This document shows positions 42,721-55,860 of a stretch of 64,000 bases of DNA, piece by piece. The stretch comes from Isoetes taiwanensis (Eukaryota; Streptophyta; Lycopodiopsida; Isoetales; Isoetaceae). Position 1 is the stretch's first letter. Each line of letters opens with the position of its first letter. The notes under the pieces are model-generated. The model ran no database searches and had not been told where the DNA came from. It worked only from the letters and a program-made list of their open reading frames with translations. The translations under genes were made by a program, and so were the position numbers. The stretch lies in contig JAJEKV010000018.1 of the NCBI GenBank assembly GCA_021234155.1, positions 12,377,654 through 12,441,653 of the forward strand. The letters run 5' to 3'.

Positions 42721-45213
42721 GACATCCTGGGTATGCAATTTATGGAGCCCGGCATGTCGTTTTAGTGCTCTATGCTCTATGTTTCCACCCGATGGCTCAG
42801 AGTATTTCTGATAAAAAGGACAGTTTTACCTGGGATTTCCTATTGCTGCGGTTGCATTGGAATTGATTCCGACCTTAAAATCAACTTTTAATTTCTGGTG
42901 GCCCTAAGTTTTGTTATAGTCGAAGCTTTCTTGCAGAAGGGTATGTTCCATATGGTTGCGATCAAGATTGTGTATGCTGATTCACTTGGATTTGATATCT
43001 CTTTTGCCCAAAGGTCCCGTTTTTCTTTTGATTAAACTCGGTCTATAGATGATTATTTTAAAGCGTAGACACTGACATTCTGTGCCCAAGCTAAGCAGGT
43101 TTTTTAATTCACAATGCAGAGGTACAGTTTCGGCGTCTTGATCCCTTCATTATTGGTGGGAAAAATGTCTCCATGGACGGGAGCAAATGGAGTTATGACA
43201 GAAGAGTAAATGGCTACTCTCTGTTGTTGTCAAGGAGAGCAGGAACAATTCGATGTAGATATCCGACAATTCTTCTAAACAAGAACCCTTTCTTCATGCA
43301 CAGCTCCCTCAGGTATATCTTTTGGCAAAAATAGCTTTCGTTATGCATTTCATTATATCATTTCATTATATAGTGCCTTTGTTATATAGTGCCTTACAAA
43401 TATTCATGCATGAATATTTATATGGTTGCGTCTGCCCATTTTTTGCTGGGGCAATGCATGCAGGTTATCCAGGGCACCTTATGTAATTATATCTCTAAAT
43501 TAATTCGTTTGACACATTTATTAGTTGTCGTACATATTGGAAAACTTTTGGGCACCATCTGCCTTACAAAGCTCGCCAAAGTACATCCTAATTGTGGTTG
43601 ATCATCATCTGCCTTACAATTTTTGCTGAAATACAGCATGTCCTGCATGTCTCCTAATTGCTGTTGATCATTTTAGTTTTGTCTGATATGATAAACTAGA
43701 ACCTGGGCTTTGCAGTCGACTGCTAATCCTTGTGGAGTGAGTTGCTGTACGCTGTGTAAGATAGACAATGACATGTAATAATGCAAGGGAAACAATGGTT
43801 GGCGTTATTCATTGATGAAGTAGGCCATCCATTATTCGTTCCCTCAATCCCAACTTCATGAGCATATCAGGCTCTCTGGGAGGAAGCAAACCAGATGCAA
43901 GCATATAGGCAAGTCACGAGTTTTAGTCCACATTGCCTGTTTATGTGCTGCAAATTGTAGGTCTTACTTCCTTGTGAAGATGGGGTTGGACTTTGTATAC
44001 CCTGTTATGGAAGAACTCACTGCATAATGGTCAGTGCTGCATCAAAGGTGATTATATCCTTGAGGAGTTGGGCTTCACAGGCATCCTATGGGGTACTGTA
44101 GAAAATATTGTCTGGAGGTTTTCTACTCAAGAGAATTACATGAGGCCATTTTGCATAATAAAAAAGAGAATTCGTGGCTCACACTTCAAATTCCTAAATC
44201 CCATACTGTCTAAGATTAGTGACATTGAAAGTTGGGTTAAAAATATCCTCTAAATGACTTAAAAAATATGTTACATAATACTATAAAGCTTAGCTGCTAT
44301 GCCAGACTTGATGGCTTAGTTACCGGCAACAACGTTTTTAAATCAACTACTCTTGCTGCTGGGTAATGTCTTTCTTTACTTGGATGATAAATACTTGCTG
44401 CTTTTTAAATATGTGATTTCCAATGTTCCAGAGAAACCCGACCTGTATATATTTGTTCTCCATCTGATGATAAGCTTCCTAAGGTGAATCTATTGAAATA
44501 TGCTAACAACTCCCTTAAAGAAATGCTTATCGAAATGATTATCTGACAAGATGCATCTATTGGATCATTGTTGTTGGGAAGGTTAACATACGCGAAAGCT
44601 TCAATGGACAAGAATGCAAAGGGATATCCCTTGCATTCAAGCAATTCGTTGGTTATACCACCTCAGCCTAAGGTTGTCTAACTACTTACCCCTGAAATGC
44701 TAATGCTGCCTCAGAAAACTTTTTAATATTCCTTTAGAATGATGAAGCGCCAAAAGGTAACAACACAACAGAGAATCGAAGAAGCCAACACGAAAAACTT
44801 GCAGATGAGGTCATACAGAGTTTCTGTTTGAATCTTTTATGTTTGAAGCGTGGCACTGATAAGCTTTTTGAAGCAGGTTCGAGATGCAAAACTCAAAATA
44901 TTGTCAATATTACCGAGATCCTCCAACTAAGAATGGAAGGAGTGGTTTAAGCATGTGAAGTTACTGAGGGTCAGGCACTGCTTTAAGTTTTGTTGTCAGT
45001 TCATATGCTATTGCTGTGTGACTCCTTGCGGCAAACTCTCTTCTTACACTTATATTTTCAGAAGAGTTGATACATGCATAGAATAATGTTTCAGTAAGCC
45101 TTATGTTTATGCAGAAATATTGGGTAGTATATCTGTGATTTAATCTTTAGTTGAGCAAAATGGTAAGCCATGTCTCAGTTTGCAATAGGACTACCATTAG
45201 TTCAGAATAGTAC

Positions 45214-46637
45214 CTGCCAAGAGCATCATATGTAGCTGCCAGATTCTTGCAGACATCAAGAGTATCAGCATGGTCAGGGCTACATGTTTGTTCTAGAATG
45301 CATTTTGCTTCTTCAAAGAGCTCAGCTGCTTCCACAATGTCATGTAGTTTGGTTTAACAAAAATTCCGACAGTGGACATATCTTTCTTAGATCCTGATCT
45401 GAACTTTAGCAGGGCACTTTTGCAAGACATATATGCTTCATTGAACTTGCCCATCACATAATACAACACACCCATTTGTGCTTCGATGCCTGCAACGACA
45501 TTCTGTTGATCTGGTAAGCTTTCTAAAATACTCAAGGCTCTCTTAGTCAATGCATGTTCATGCTCATCTATAACCTCATAAAGTGATGCTACCTTCGTTA
45601 ATCCACTTATGACCTCATCAACTGCATGTTTTGTGTCATGCTTCCCATATATTTTGAAAGCACTTTCACAATAGGTTCTCGCTTCTCCGTCTTCGGTTTT
45701 CACATAAAGATATGCAAGGCTGATATGGATTTGAAGCCCACAGATGTATGGTCCTCACCTTTTGAAAGATTTGAAAACAAAGAAGAGCTTTACGGTAAGA
45801 AAATACAAACATCATCATAGCGACCAAGGGCTACATGTGTGTCTTCTTTGATAGAAACTTGAACCGATCTTCGCATCCACGCCCTTCCATTAGAAACAAG
45901 AGCCATGCTAGCCAAAGACAAATACTCAATGTTGTCTCATGGTCTCCCTTACCACTACAAATAAGTGCCATTAACCTTACGTCTGCTTTGCTTCTCTTGA
46001 ACCGGTGTACTATACTCATTATGTATCTTCGTGCAGATGGTTGCACAACTCTTCGCTTTCTTGGGATAGCTTTGTGTGTGTAGTAAAGCATTACCATCAT
46101 ATTTAGTTTCGGTTAATTGATCAGTAAGTAAAAGCAGCTTGTATCCAATAGCATTTTTATTTAATGTAGACACATGGATGAATGAATTTACACAATATCA
46201 TTACATACCTGGAGATGTGCTTCTGCCAAGTAACGGCAAGTGCTTGCAACACGATAATCCATCTGTCCAAGAGTATTCTTCTGAATTTCATATGCAGAAT
46301 TATAAGCTTGCAAAGAGTCCTCATGTCTTCCCATCAAAACCAAGGTATCTCCCATGTGCATATAACCAGAGAATATAGCAAGAGCCAGAACCTTCATGGG
46401 ACTGGAACCCTTCTTGTTAAGGGACTTTGCAAGTTTAAGAAGGATTGGACCTGCAGGCAGTGAATGGATTCCTGAAATGCCATTTCCATTTTCAGCTCTT
46501 TTCATGGCTGGATTTGCTGTGTCTGTCACCTCGTCAATATCTTGACTCTCTTTCTTTTGAGATGGTGATTTTAACCAGATGCGTTCACATTTGCAACCAT
46601 GCTTAATGCCTGCAGGAGCATAGACAATTTGCAGCAT
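45214..46637 (-). pseudogene. Kinesin-light-chain-related (KLCR) TPR protein, captured broken copy
   Basis: Exon 1 (46637-46209) contains ILLKLAKSLNKKG, YMHMGDTLVLMGRHEDSLQA and CRYLAEAHLQ, ending at a GTATGT donor. Exon 2 (about 46105-45214) contains VRLMALICSGKGDHET, ARTYCESAFKIYGKHD, GLTKVASLYEVIDEHEHAL, VVAGIEAQMGVLYYVMGKFN and AELFEEAKCILEQTCSPDHA, then NLAATYDALGR and a GTACTA donor. This order is that of plant KLCR/CMU proteins, TPR proteins that help hold cellulose-synthase complexes and microtubules in place. About 70 residues between LAKSLNKKG...KVLALA and FSGYMHMGDT are missing. There are frameshifts near 46000, 45820, 45760 and 45350, and the last exon is absent. The copy is not functional. 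Confidence 0.88.
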
Positions 46638-46663
46638 GGGAACTTCCCATGCTCAGATCATAA

Positions 46664-46935
46664 ACGATTATGCAAAACAGTTGCAGAATGCCAAACATGT
46701 TGACTTTTCTTAGCATTCTCAATGCTTGCACAAGCCTTATAGACCTAGGCGAGGGTGAGGAAGTCTATAAGCATATTGTGAATAGCAGAATTGAGGCATT
46801 TGAGGGATGTATTAAACGTGCAGATGTAAATCTTTTATGGCTGCACTGGCATGCCAAGGGTGTTGAAAACGTTCATGTTGGAAAGAAGGTACAACCAGAG
46901 AAGTGCATATTACATTGAAGCTATTAAGTATGCTC
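46664..46935 (+). pseudogene. PPR protein fragment inside the Helitron
   Basis: MPNMLTFLSILNACTSLIDL, then GEGEEVYKHIVNSRIE is a PLS-class pentatricopeptide repeat pair. It decays after AFEG, with a frameshift and shortened repeats (MPRVLKTFMLERRYNQRSAY). It starts about 30 bp from the KLCR fragment but on the opposite strand, so the two come from different genes. Confidence 0.75.
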
Positions 46936-48642
46936 GAGAAGTGCATATCACATTGGTGCTTTTAAGTATGTTCTGTTGCTTTCAATGTTATTTAAACAAG
47001 AAGTCTTCCTTTTCATGTTGCAGGTGCAAAACGTATCAAGAGAGTGCAAAAGATTATGCAATTATTTCCCAGACGACTGTACCTCCATCAACATTTTTGA
47101 GGAGAGATTTATGGTATCTACTTAATCTGCTTATTTACATGTCAAAGTATATTTAGCATTGTCAATTTGTTAATTCTTCATCTATATGTTTTGGACCTCC
47201 ACAATACCCTAAAACCCCTCTATTAGTTCATGTTATTAAAAAACGTCCTCCTTTATTGCTGTTGTTTTCATAGGTCTTGATGACATTTTGCAGCTGGAAG
47301 ACAGTCTACATGTTTGCAGCATTTGGCTCTAACAAACAGAGGATGTGCTTTCAAATGTATCATAGGACAACACATTAAAGTTAAACCTGAAGTCAGCAAC
47401 CTTTAAGCAGCTTAATGCAATTCAACATGATGGAAAAAACACAACAAATCATAAGATTTTGTACATCTTATTGTGTATTTCTATTGTACAAACATGAAAA
47501 GCAAATATTCTTATATAAGTTTATATGACTTTATCTAGCACATTCGCTGGAAAACATAGTCACTGCCATCAACTGCTGCTTTGGAAGATTCAAAACTGAT
47601 AAAGCATTATATCATGGCTGCAAAACTGAGTAAACATGCAAAGTTCTTATGTAGCATTGTCATTTTGCAATCTTTTGCAAGCTAGCTGAAAGGTAAGATA
47701 CTTCTTTCAACTTATAATACGATAATGATTTTTGGAGGCTCATTAACTTGTGAGTATATGGAATTACTTCAAGAAGAGTCGTTGTAGTCTATAGGTGATA
47801 GCACGCATCATACATCATCACATATTCTTCAAGTCGGTTTCCATTATGATTGCCAACATTATCTCCAAAAGCAAAATGACTGTCTTTGCTGAAGTGTTGC
47901 TACAATTCTTGGCTAAATGTTTCACCTTCTCATGAATAAATCCGAGCGCCGAGCTGAGCTTAAATTTGGGAATAAAAATATAAAGTACAGTGTATTCAAG
48001 ACCTGAAAATAGGAAAATTATTCATATACAATTGAACAATTCATGGACTTTGTGTGATGAAACGTGTTTACAATAATTTATCCACATTGGTCAAGAACCC
48101 TTCTATTTTGCGTATAATACCACTTCAAAAATGTAAAAGCACTCGATGGACACTTATTGTTTTATATTCTAGCTAAGACCACCCATAAATAAATATAATG
48201 GTGAACATAAACATCCTATGAATTTGTTACAAAATTTGATCCTATGAATAGTTACAAAATCTCAAACAACCTATTGGTCAACCAAGTGTCAAACATAATA
48301 ACAATATGGACACCATTGATCTAGCAATAATCATGACATTCGAAAAGGTGAAATAAAATAAATACAATCAATAAATCTTACAAACTAAGATACTACCAAC
48401 ACACTAAACTTCACAAACTAAGATACTAACCACAACAAATCCATTAACTTCACAAATTAAGATACTAGCAACAACAAATCCATTTACAACTTAAGACACA
48501 CATTTCTCAACTTTTACACCATCTTTATAAGCTTTTGGACATATACCCAACAAAAAGCCCAGCAATGCTGGGCGCCTTTTCTAGTATTATAATATTAGAT
48601 TATTTTTGCAAGATTCTAACACTGTTCTGTCTTTTTCTTGCA

Positions 48643-51600
48643 GGTTTCTTTGATTTTGATTTCTGGAATGAAGATCATTGATCTCGATCTCTTGTACTTC
48701 AGAACTTTTGAATGCACTTTTGAACTTTTGATCTCGATCTCTTGTACTTCAAAACTTTTGTATTACTATGGAAAAATTTGTATTGTCTAAGGAAAAACTT
48801 GTACGGAAGGTCTTGACCTTTATATTGCAATTTCGCCTGCTAAGGGCCCATCTCCATTAGAGTCTTTTACCAGAGTTCCTGGCCATATGGCAATCTCAAC
48901 TACGAGACTTGCCATTCCCATTGCTTCTACCGAAACTCAACAAGGGTGAGATGGCACCATGTCCGGCAAAATTTTCAGATGCACCATCACTGCATCTGAA
49001 AAAATGAGTTTGTCCTGGAGTTTGTTGTTTAGGATGAATCCAAATGGCTTCCAGTTTTCCTGCGCATTCAAACCGGCTATCTCAATGCTTTTTAGGGTTC
49101 ACTGCTCTCTCACCGGAAGGCAACAGGTAAGAAATGCCATTGCAAATAGGAATGGGTCTTTATTTGCTACGCCTGTCTGAAATTCGGGTCTGATGCTAAT
49201 GGGGAGCCAGTGGCTGTGGAATTTACTTTCTTTTATGGGATGCCAAGGTCTTACCTTTTGCTTTTAGGTTTTGTGGAGCCCGTGAACCTTTGTTTGCGTA
49301 GAAGAAACCAGTATGGCGAAGCTATGGCATCTGGAAAACATCAAAAATAGAGGTTTAAACACAAAACGAAGTTCGACGAACCAACTTTGGCTTGCCACCT
49401 ATTGCATGGAGTACCGCAATGTAATCTTTCTTCTACCTTTGCAGGATGGACTTGAGCTTTCTTCAGGACTTTGAACTAATTGCCCTATTTGCTTTTCGTG
49501 TGCAGCGGGTTGGACAAATATTTCCTCATAATGACGAACTTGAGTTGTCCTTTCCATTGTAGGTCGTACCTTCATCTATTGCTCTATAAGTGTAATGAGC
49601 TCGGAGGGAAAGAGTTCAAAGATCTTCACCCAAGAAAACTTCTTAGTACCCTCGTCAAAAGAATACTCTGGTATACGCAGTACACATGTGGAAAGGCAAT
49701 ACTGACAAGGTTAATGATGCAATTATATGCTCTGTGGAAGATACCATCCAACATCAATTCATGCAGTACGTCTTGCATCTAAAAAAAAACGATCCTGCTA
49801 TGATGACGACAAGTTCACGAAAATCTAAAACTAGAAAAAGGATCATAGTGCTAGAGGTTATGATTGGCCACTGCTCTCTTATGATTAGAATCTGCTAGTC
49901 TTAAATGCAATAATGATCTATTCCTCGTATTTAGTGCATGCAGAAGGTTTCTTACTAATGACAAGAAACCACTAAGCTGCGGCATAAAAGCCCAAAAGGA
50001 TGACAAAATGCTTACACAAATGGACATCACATGGCTATCGGCAAGTGCAAGGATATAAACAAGGATTTACTTGTAAAGAAATTAGAATGTAGTCCCAGCC
50101 CACAGACGCATTTTTCGCCAATGCCAACTCAATCTTCAAAGGGCAAGTGACTCACATGAATCTTGAAAGGGTAAGTCGCCTGATTTGGACAAAAACCCTA
50201 TTCTGGAAGAAAGTAAGGACATAAACAAAGTGTCTAAAACAAGAAAAACTGATGACTTTCCTTCATGTCTACACATTCGATTATACATTGGACACCATCA
50301 GTTAGAGTCACGTTTAAGGGACTAAGCCAAAGAACCCAAATTTGTTGCAAGTTGTTTCCTATATTGCTTCAACACCCATCCCAACATCATATTCTCTGCC
50401 AAAGGAGCTGGAGTGTTTCAACATGATTGGCAAAGAAAACATCATTACAACGGGAGTAGTACAAAAGATATTATTCAATGGGTATTTTTTGGTTCAAAAG
50501 TGTTAGCATATATGATGCGTCATTGCTTCCCCCTAGACACACAAGTTTCAATCTAATGATCATGTGCAGACTCTGTTGAAATCGTTTAGAAACTCCCCCT
50601 ATGATATCTTCACGCCAGTCTATTTGATCTTGCGACAGGCAAAAAATGATATAGAGCGATCTCGTGCAGATGATGGAAAAAAATATTATATCATATCTGG
50701 AAACGAATCTATGGCATAAACTCAAATGCTTTGTGGAATGATCAGATCACATGAACCGAAAGTCAAATTCTATAAAGTGTATGCAAGAAGAAGGGCAAAG
50801 ATCCTGAATGGTAACTTGAATAACATGGAATACATGCACCTGTCTATCGAGTGCAATAAAATCTTTGCCAACATAGTATACAAGGAACCTCTTATTGAGA
50901 AACTACAACAACTCAGAAATCAACATCAAGCACTCGACTCAACTGCTCAAAATTGATTGGTATGTCAGTAATGTCTTATTTGTGTACTTTCTAGCTCTAG
51001 AAGATCGCCATCCAATTCTTTAGAGCTAATTAAATATTCTGTTTTACTTTGCTTTGCTTTTCTCATCAGGAATGTCATGGCGATCTTTCTAACCTATTCT
51101 TTTCTTACAAGAATCTCATGAAGTTGCGGTGACCTCTCTGAAAGTTAAGAAGTTGAAAGAATGTCTGATTGACATGGTATAAGGTTCAGACGGTGGTGGG
51201 CAAGTCGGTTAAGAAGGAATTGACCGACTATTAAGACAACGTCCCTGCCAAATTGACAAAGCAATTCTTTAACAAAACTTTTCCTCGGTTTCTGAGGGAC
51301 AAGTTTGATGCCAAGATGAATGGTTTAATGGATGAAAAATTTATTGGCAAATGTTATTTGAAAACGAATACAGATTATACAGGTCGTTTCATCTATAAGC
51401 AACAGGCAATAGACTTGAGCACGCTAACTCTGATGGAGAGAGAGTCCTTCATCATGTCAACTCCAACACAGAAGTGCAGTATCTCAGCTTCTAGGACTTG
51501 TGCGCAACATATCTAGAGTTTACAGTGGAGCATCTACTTCAAAATTACAGGCATGGATACTGCTTATATCAAATGAAATATCAATAAAGACTGAAAGAAA

Positions 51601-52284
51601 CGTGGTAAGGTTGTGCACATAAGTTGCTATTCCAACTACCACTGTATTTGAGCATGCACATCTGATCTGTGTTGACATGCAAGGCTTTAAACTAGATTAA
51701 CGGTATCTCAATTCCTTGATTTCTATCGAAGGAATTTGCCAATGATGACAGTCAAAGTATTTCATCTCCTAATGTTTCTCCTTCTTGGTGAATTGCCCAA
51801 CTATCTCTACACTTTATCATAGATTGAAGGGGATGGCCATATTTATCTTGGAACCTATGAGGAGCCCGAGAAACCGCATAAAGGAACAATAGTACTTTGT
51901 CACCAAAGACGATGTTCACAGCCGAAATGAAATATTGTTGGATATCAATGGATGGTGATTTGATCTTCCCAGCACAAATGAAAACATCTTATGCTTACTA
52001 CATTGTGGAGTAGCTTCATGTGGTACATGATGATAGAAAAGCAAGGTTTCTTCAAAGCTTTTTCAACTACCTGGACAAGCTAGCTAACAGTGTTTCAAAA
52101 ACAAAGGCAAAGGCAAAACAGAAGGCAAAGTGAAAGTCGAAGAGAAAATGGAAGTGGAAGAGGAATTCAAATTCAACTGGAACAGTCCTCGACATGCGCA
52201 TCATGAAGAGTATAGTGATACCTAATAAACTAGACGATTTGATAAATAACTTTCAAGGTGATAACTATGCCGAGACATCATATG
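48643..52284. other. Right flank of the Helitron; no gene firmly recognised
   Basis: 48643-48800 would be the second exon of the unit at 42.0 kb; it holds a direct repeat of TTTTGATCTCGATCTCTTGTACTTC-like phrases (about 48680-48755, written here in part) and no long frame. Beyond that, short open stretches such as RDKFDAKMNGLMDEKFIGKC (about 51290-51350) and AKARFLQSFF-like text near 52040 look like old coding DNA but fit no family I know. Confidence 0.3.
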
Positions 52285-52329
52285 GGCTAAAGAATAGAGT
52301 AGAATAGAATAGAATTTTTATTGTCCACG

Positions 52330-52824
52330 TGTCATGAACCTACTCAAAAAACAAGGAAAATATGTGGAAAATACGCAAGAAATACGGAAGAAATACGCCA
52401 AGGTCAGCAAAGAATCTGATATATGAACAGGAATCAATAATACAACAGCTCAAGGCAAGCGTGAATACAAGACGATGCCTAAAAGGCTCAAGATGGCGCT
52501 GGAACCGGAATGGTTTGACAAGAAGGAGGTGCCTCCTTATATCTAGACCAACGGTGGGATCAAGGCCACTCCAATGGATGAGATCGCCAAGTGGTCAAGA
52601 TGCATTTAGGTTCTAGAACATTCTAGAACCTTACGGAGATAGTCCCACATGAGGAAGACGCGTGAAGGAATGTCTTCAACAAATATTACGAGACTTGGCA
52701 AAGGTGTGAATCGAAAATCGAAGGTTGCGAGTTCAAACCCCTTTGCATCCGGGTGGGACGCACCATCCTTTGTACATAGAAGTATAATGTTCAGATGATA
52801 ATAATATCCGAGATGGTCGCCACA
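52330..52824 (-). repeat. 3' LTR of the chromovirus
   Basis: It matches the LTR at 57615-58113 along its whole length, including GGTTCTAGAACATTCTAGAA and CCATCCTTTGTACATAGAAG. The many small differences suggest an old insertion. Confidence 0.9.
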
Positions 52825-52849
52825 CCATCCCCTCCCACGATGCATGCAC

Positions 52850-55800
52850 GTAGTCCCGGCCGGGGCTAATACTGTATCTGGCTTATGCGGTAACGCGTCG
52901 GTGAAACTTCATAATTTTGTCAGTGCATTAGTTGATTCTCGGCAGTTCCTGTGTTACGTCGCAGTAACCTTCCCAATCGATGAAGTAATACAATGCGTCG
53001 GCCAGAAGAAACTTGGAGTCCGTAATCTCTCCCGAACCTCGAACTCCTCATGATCATCAATCTCGGCGTGTGGGAGGTGGAGGTTTTCGATCCTAAATGG
53101 ATTCGCCATATAGGGTTCTAACAAAGACACATGAAACACTAGCTCTGCACTTTAAAGCAAAAGATCACCAACTCGTTACAATGATCAGATAGGGACCTAA
53201 GCGCCGCAGAGTCGAGCTTGTTACAAAGCCGGCAAATCAACGCCAAAGAGCCAAAAAACAAGATCACCAACTACAAAAGGAGGAGCTGCCCGGCGATCGA
53301 CCGCATGATGGCGATATAACGCTTGGGCCTTCGAGAAGATGGTGTCAAGATCATCCCGGGCATGCGAACTCTCGAACTGTCCTGCGGCAGGATTGGCCAG
53401 TCATATCGAGAACAATCAAACCGCCGGGGATGCATGCGAAATTAATAAAGAATGAGTCACGGCTTTGTGGAGGCATGGGCACTAGTATTATAAGCAAATT
53501 ACAGCCGTGCCAATCAACTTGATCATCTGCTGATAATTGATGAAGCATCGCCAAATCTTGCTCAAGGTTTGATTAGTGCGCTCCACACATCCATTGGTCT
53601 CCGGATGATGTCCGAAGAGAGCTTAGCGTTCCATATGCAAGAGTTGCAATAGGCGCTTCAAAAGCGGCAACAAATTGAGGGCAGCGGTCAGCGACAATGT
53701 TATCACGGTAAGCCATGGATTTGAACCACTTCGAGCAGCAAGAGAACACTGTGGGCTTCACTAGAGATAAGTCTTTGCAAAGGAATGAAATGTGCCATCT
53801 TGGAAAAGCGATCAACAACAACAAGGATGGCGTCATGGCCACTGGGAGGATGGGCTTCGACAATAAAATCCACCGGAATACTCTTCCAAGGACCGGGCCG
53901 GAACGGTAAAGGCTCAAGGCAGCCATGAGGAAGATGCCTTGGGAACCTTGGCTCGACAACATGTCGCAGGGATCAATAAAAGCTTCATGTGAGTTTAATT
54001 TAAGACTCGCCACCAATACTCGACTAATAAGTTCAAGAGTCTTGGCTACTCCAAAGTGTCCGCCGGAGGTGAATCATCATGGCCTCAAGAACCGAAGCCT
54101 AAAGCACCATCGGCACATGAGAAGCCCATCATGAGCAGAGTCCATCTCAACCTCAAAACGATCATAGTCCGGCCCCCATCTGGCCGAGAAGATGATGCAA
54201 CGGCCAATGTGTGAGAATACATCTTGAGCCAATGGATGGAGGGGCGAGATGCTCGAATGCACTCCAACAAGGTCAGATCATGAGGCCTCTAACAAAGTGA
54301 GAGCCATAAAACTGGAACCGACCGGGCCCTAAAATAACGCGGATTACCGATCATATGCAGGATCACCTAGTTTGGGGCTCAAGGTAGAGCGTCGAGACAA
54401 GGCATCAGGCTTTCTTGAGGATCCGTGACGGTACTTGATCCGCAAATCAATCCGGGATAGTACTTGAGTATGCCAATGCTGGCGGCGGTTGAGCACTCGA
54501 AAGCGAGGCCCGAAAATATTCGAGATTTCGTGATCCGTAGACCGTGACCTTTATAAGGAGATCCTCTCAGAAACGTCTCCACTCTTGAAAAGAATCCACT
54601 ATCGCCAACAACTCCTTGTCATAAATGGGATAGTTGATTTCGGCAACTGGAACTTTCGCGGAATGATAGGCGATTGGATGCAATTCATGGTCATCCCCCT
54701 CCTGTGACGGGATCCCACCAAGCTTAAAAATCGAAGCATACGCTTCAACAACATATGGGCTTAAAGGATGCATGAGCAAGAACTGGCGCCGTGGTGAAAG
54801 CATGCCGCTTCGGGGTAACAAAGCGGATTCGCTTCCGCAGTCCATTCAATGGCGTCCCGACAAAGGAGGCGTGTCAAAGGAAGAGCAATCTCCGAATAAT
54901 CCGGATGAAACGCCGACAGAAATTGGCAAACCCAAGAAAACATCGAACATCTCGAGCGGATGAAGGTGTTTTGCCACCTGAAGCAATTAACCTTTTCGGG
55001 ATCCATAGAGACTCCATGTGGGGTGATCGATAGCCAAGGAACTCACATTATCCTGTTCGAATCGCACTTCTCAAGTTTGGCATATAACCCATGCTCACGG
55101 CTTTTGAAGGACTGTCGAACATGTCTTTCATGTTCTTCGAGAGTCTTAGAATAAATAAGGATATCATCCAAATAGATGATAACAAAAGTGTCTAAAACTC
55201 TTGAAAAACATCATTGGCCATCTTTGCCGAATATCACGAGCATTGGTAAGTCCAAACGGCATGATCAGATACTCAAAATGGCCATATACCGAAGTCTGAA
55301 AGGTTGTTTTCCACTCATCACCCTCCCGGATCAAGATAAGATTATAGGCACCCGAAGATCAATCTTCGGCAAAATAGTGCGACCTTGGAGTCGTCCAACA
55401 ACTCTGGGATCGAGGAAGGATAAAACCATTTGGCAATCGCGGATTTTATTGAGGCCACGATAATCAACAACCGTGACGAAGGTAACCATCCTTCTTGACT
55501 TAAGAAGATAGGCGCCTCCAAATAGGGAATGTGAATAATGAAGCCGATTGGCTAAATTTCTTCAATATAATCCCATAAAACCTTCAACTCGGCGGAGATA
55601 GACCATATATCCGGACCATATGGCGGCGCGCGTGGTCCCCCTACACGCAAATCAATAGGACAATCGTATGGGCCTATGCTCGGGAGTTTGGCCGGCCTTG
55701 ACTTTGTCAAAAACATCGAAGTCGCCATATTTATCCGGGAGCATTGAGCAAAGACGAGCGATGGGTGAACCTGGATTGCAAAATGACTTGAACTTGGATC

Positions 55801-55860
55801 TTGCCTTCTAGATTTATCAAACTTCTAAGAGAAATCTTCGGTGATACGAAATCAGGGCAT
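52850..55860 (-). pseudogene. Chromovirus pol remnant: RT, RNase H, integrase, chromodomain
   Basis: In element order: RT around 55560-54970 with [18 protein letters not shown] in one frame near 55190-55130; RNase H at 54845-54567 (HPIAYHSAKVPVAEINYPIY, DKELLAIVDSFQEWRRF); integrase N-terminal region at 54310-54030; integrase core at 54016-53573 (broken; DNIVADRCPQFVAAF keeps the second catalytic Asp region); and a chromodomain start near 53140-52950 (MFHVSLLEPY ... AEIDDHEEFEVRE). The wording of the RNase H and 'EIDDHEE.EV' is closer to fungal- or bryophyte-type chromoviruses than to the pol of the larger element, which is an impression, not a tree. Many stops and frameshifts; inactive. Confidence 0.85.

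Larger units (their letters stand above)
42509..48584 (+). mobile_element. Non-autonomous Helitron with captured gene fragments
   Basis: The 5' end TCTATATATAGTAATAAAGG follows an A. The 3' end is the hairpin GCCCAGCAATGCTGGGC, then GCCTTTTCTAG followed by T. Both ends and the A/T insertion context are textbook for plant Helitrons, which move by rolling-circle replication and often pick up gene pieces. Length is 6.08 kb. No Rep/helicase is present, so it depends on another element. Captured contents: a kinesin-light-chain-related fragment (minus strand), a PPR fragment (plus strand) and an exon-like open stretch at about 43119-43316 ending in a GTATAT donor (unidentified). The 43.4-45.1 and 47.2-48.5 kb parts hold nothing I recognise. 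Confidence 0.75.

Noticed and set aside
51830-51900. AP2-like phrase GDGHIYLGTYEEPEK
   Set aside because: Short, surrounded by stops and lacking the flanking AP2 sheet residues. Probably chance.
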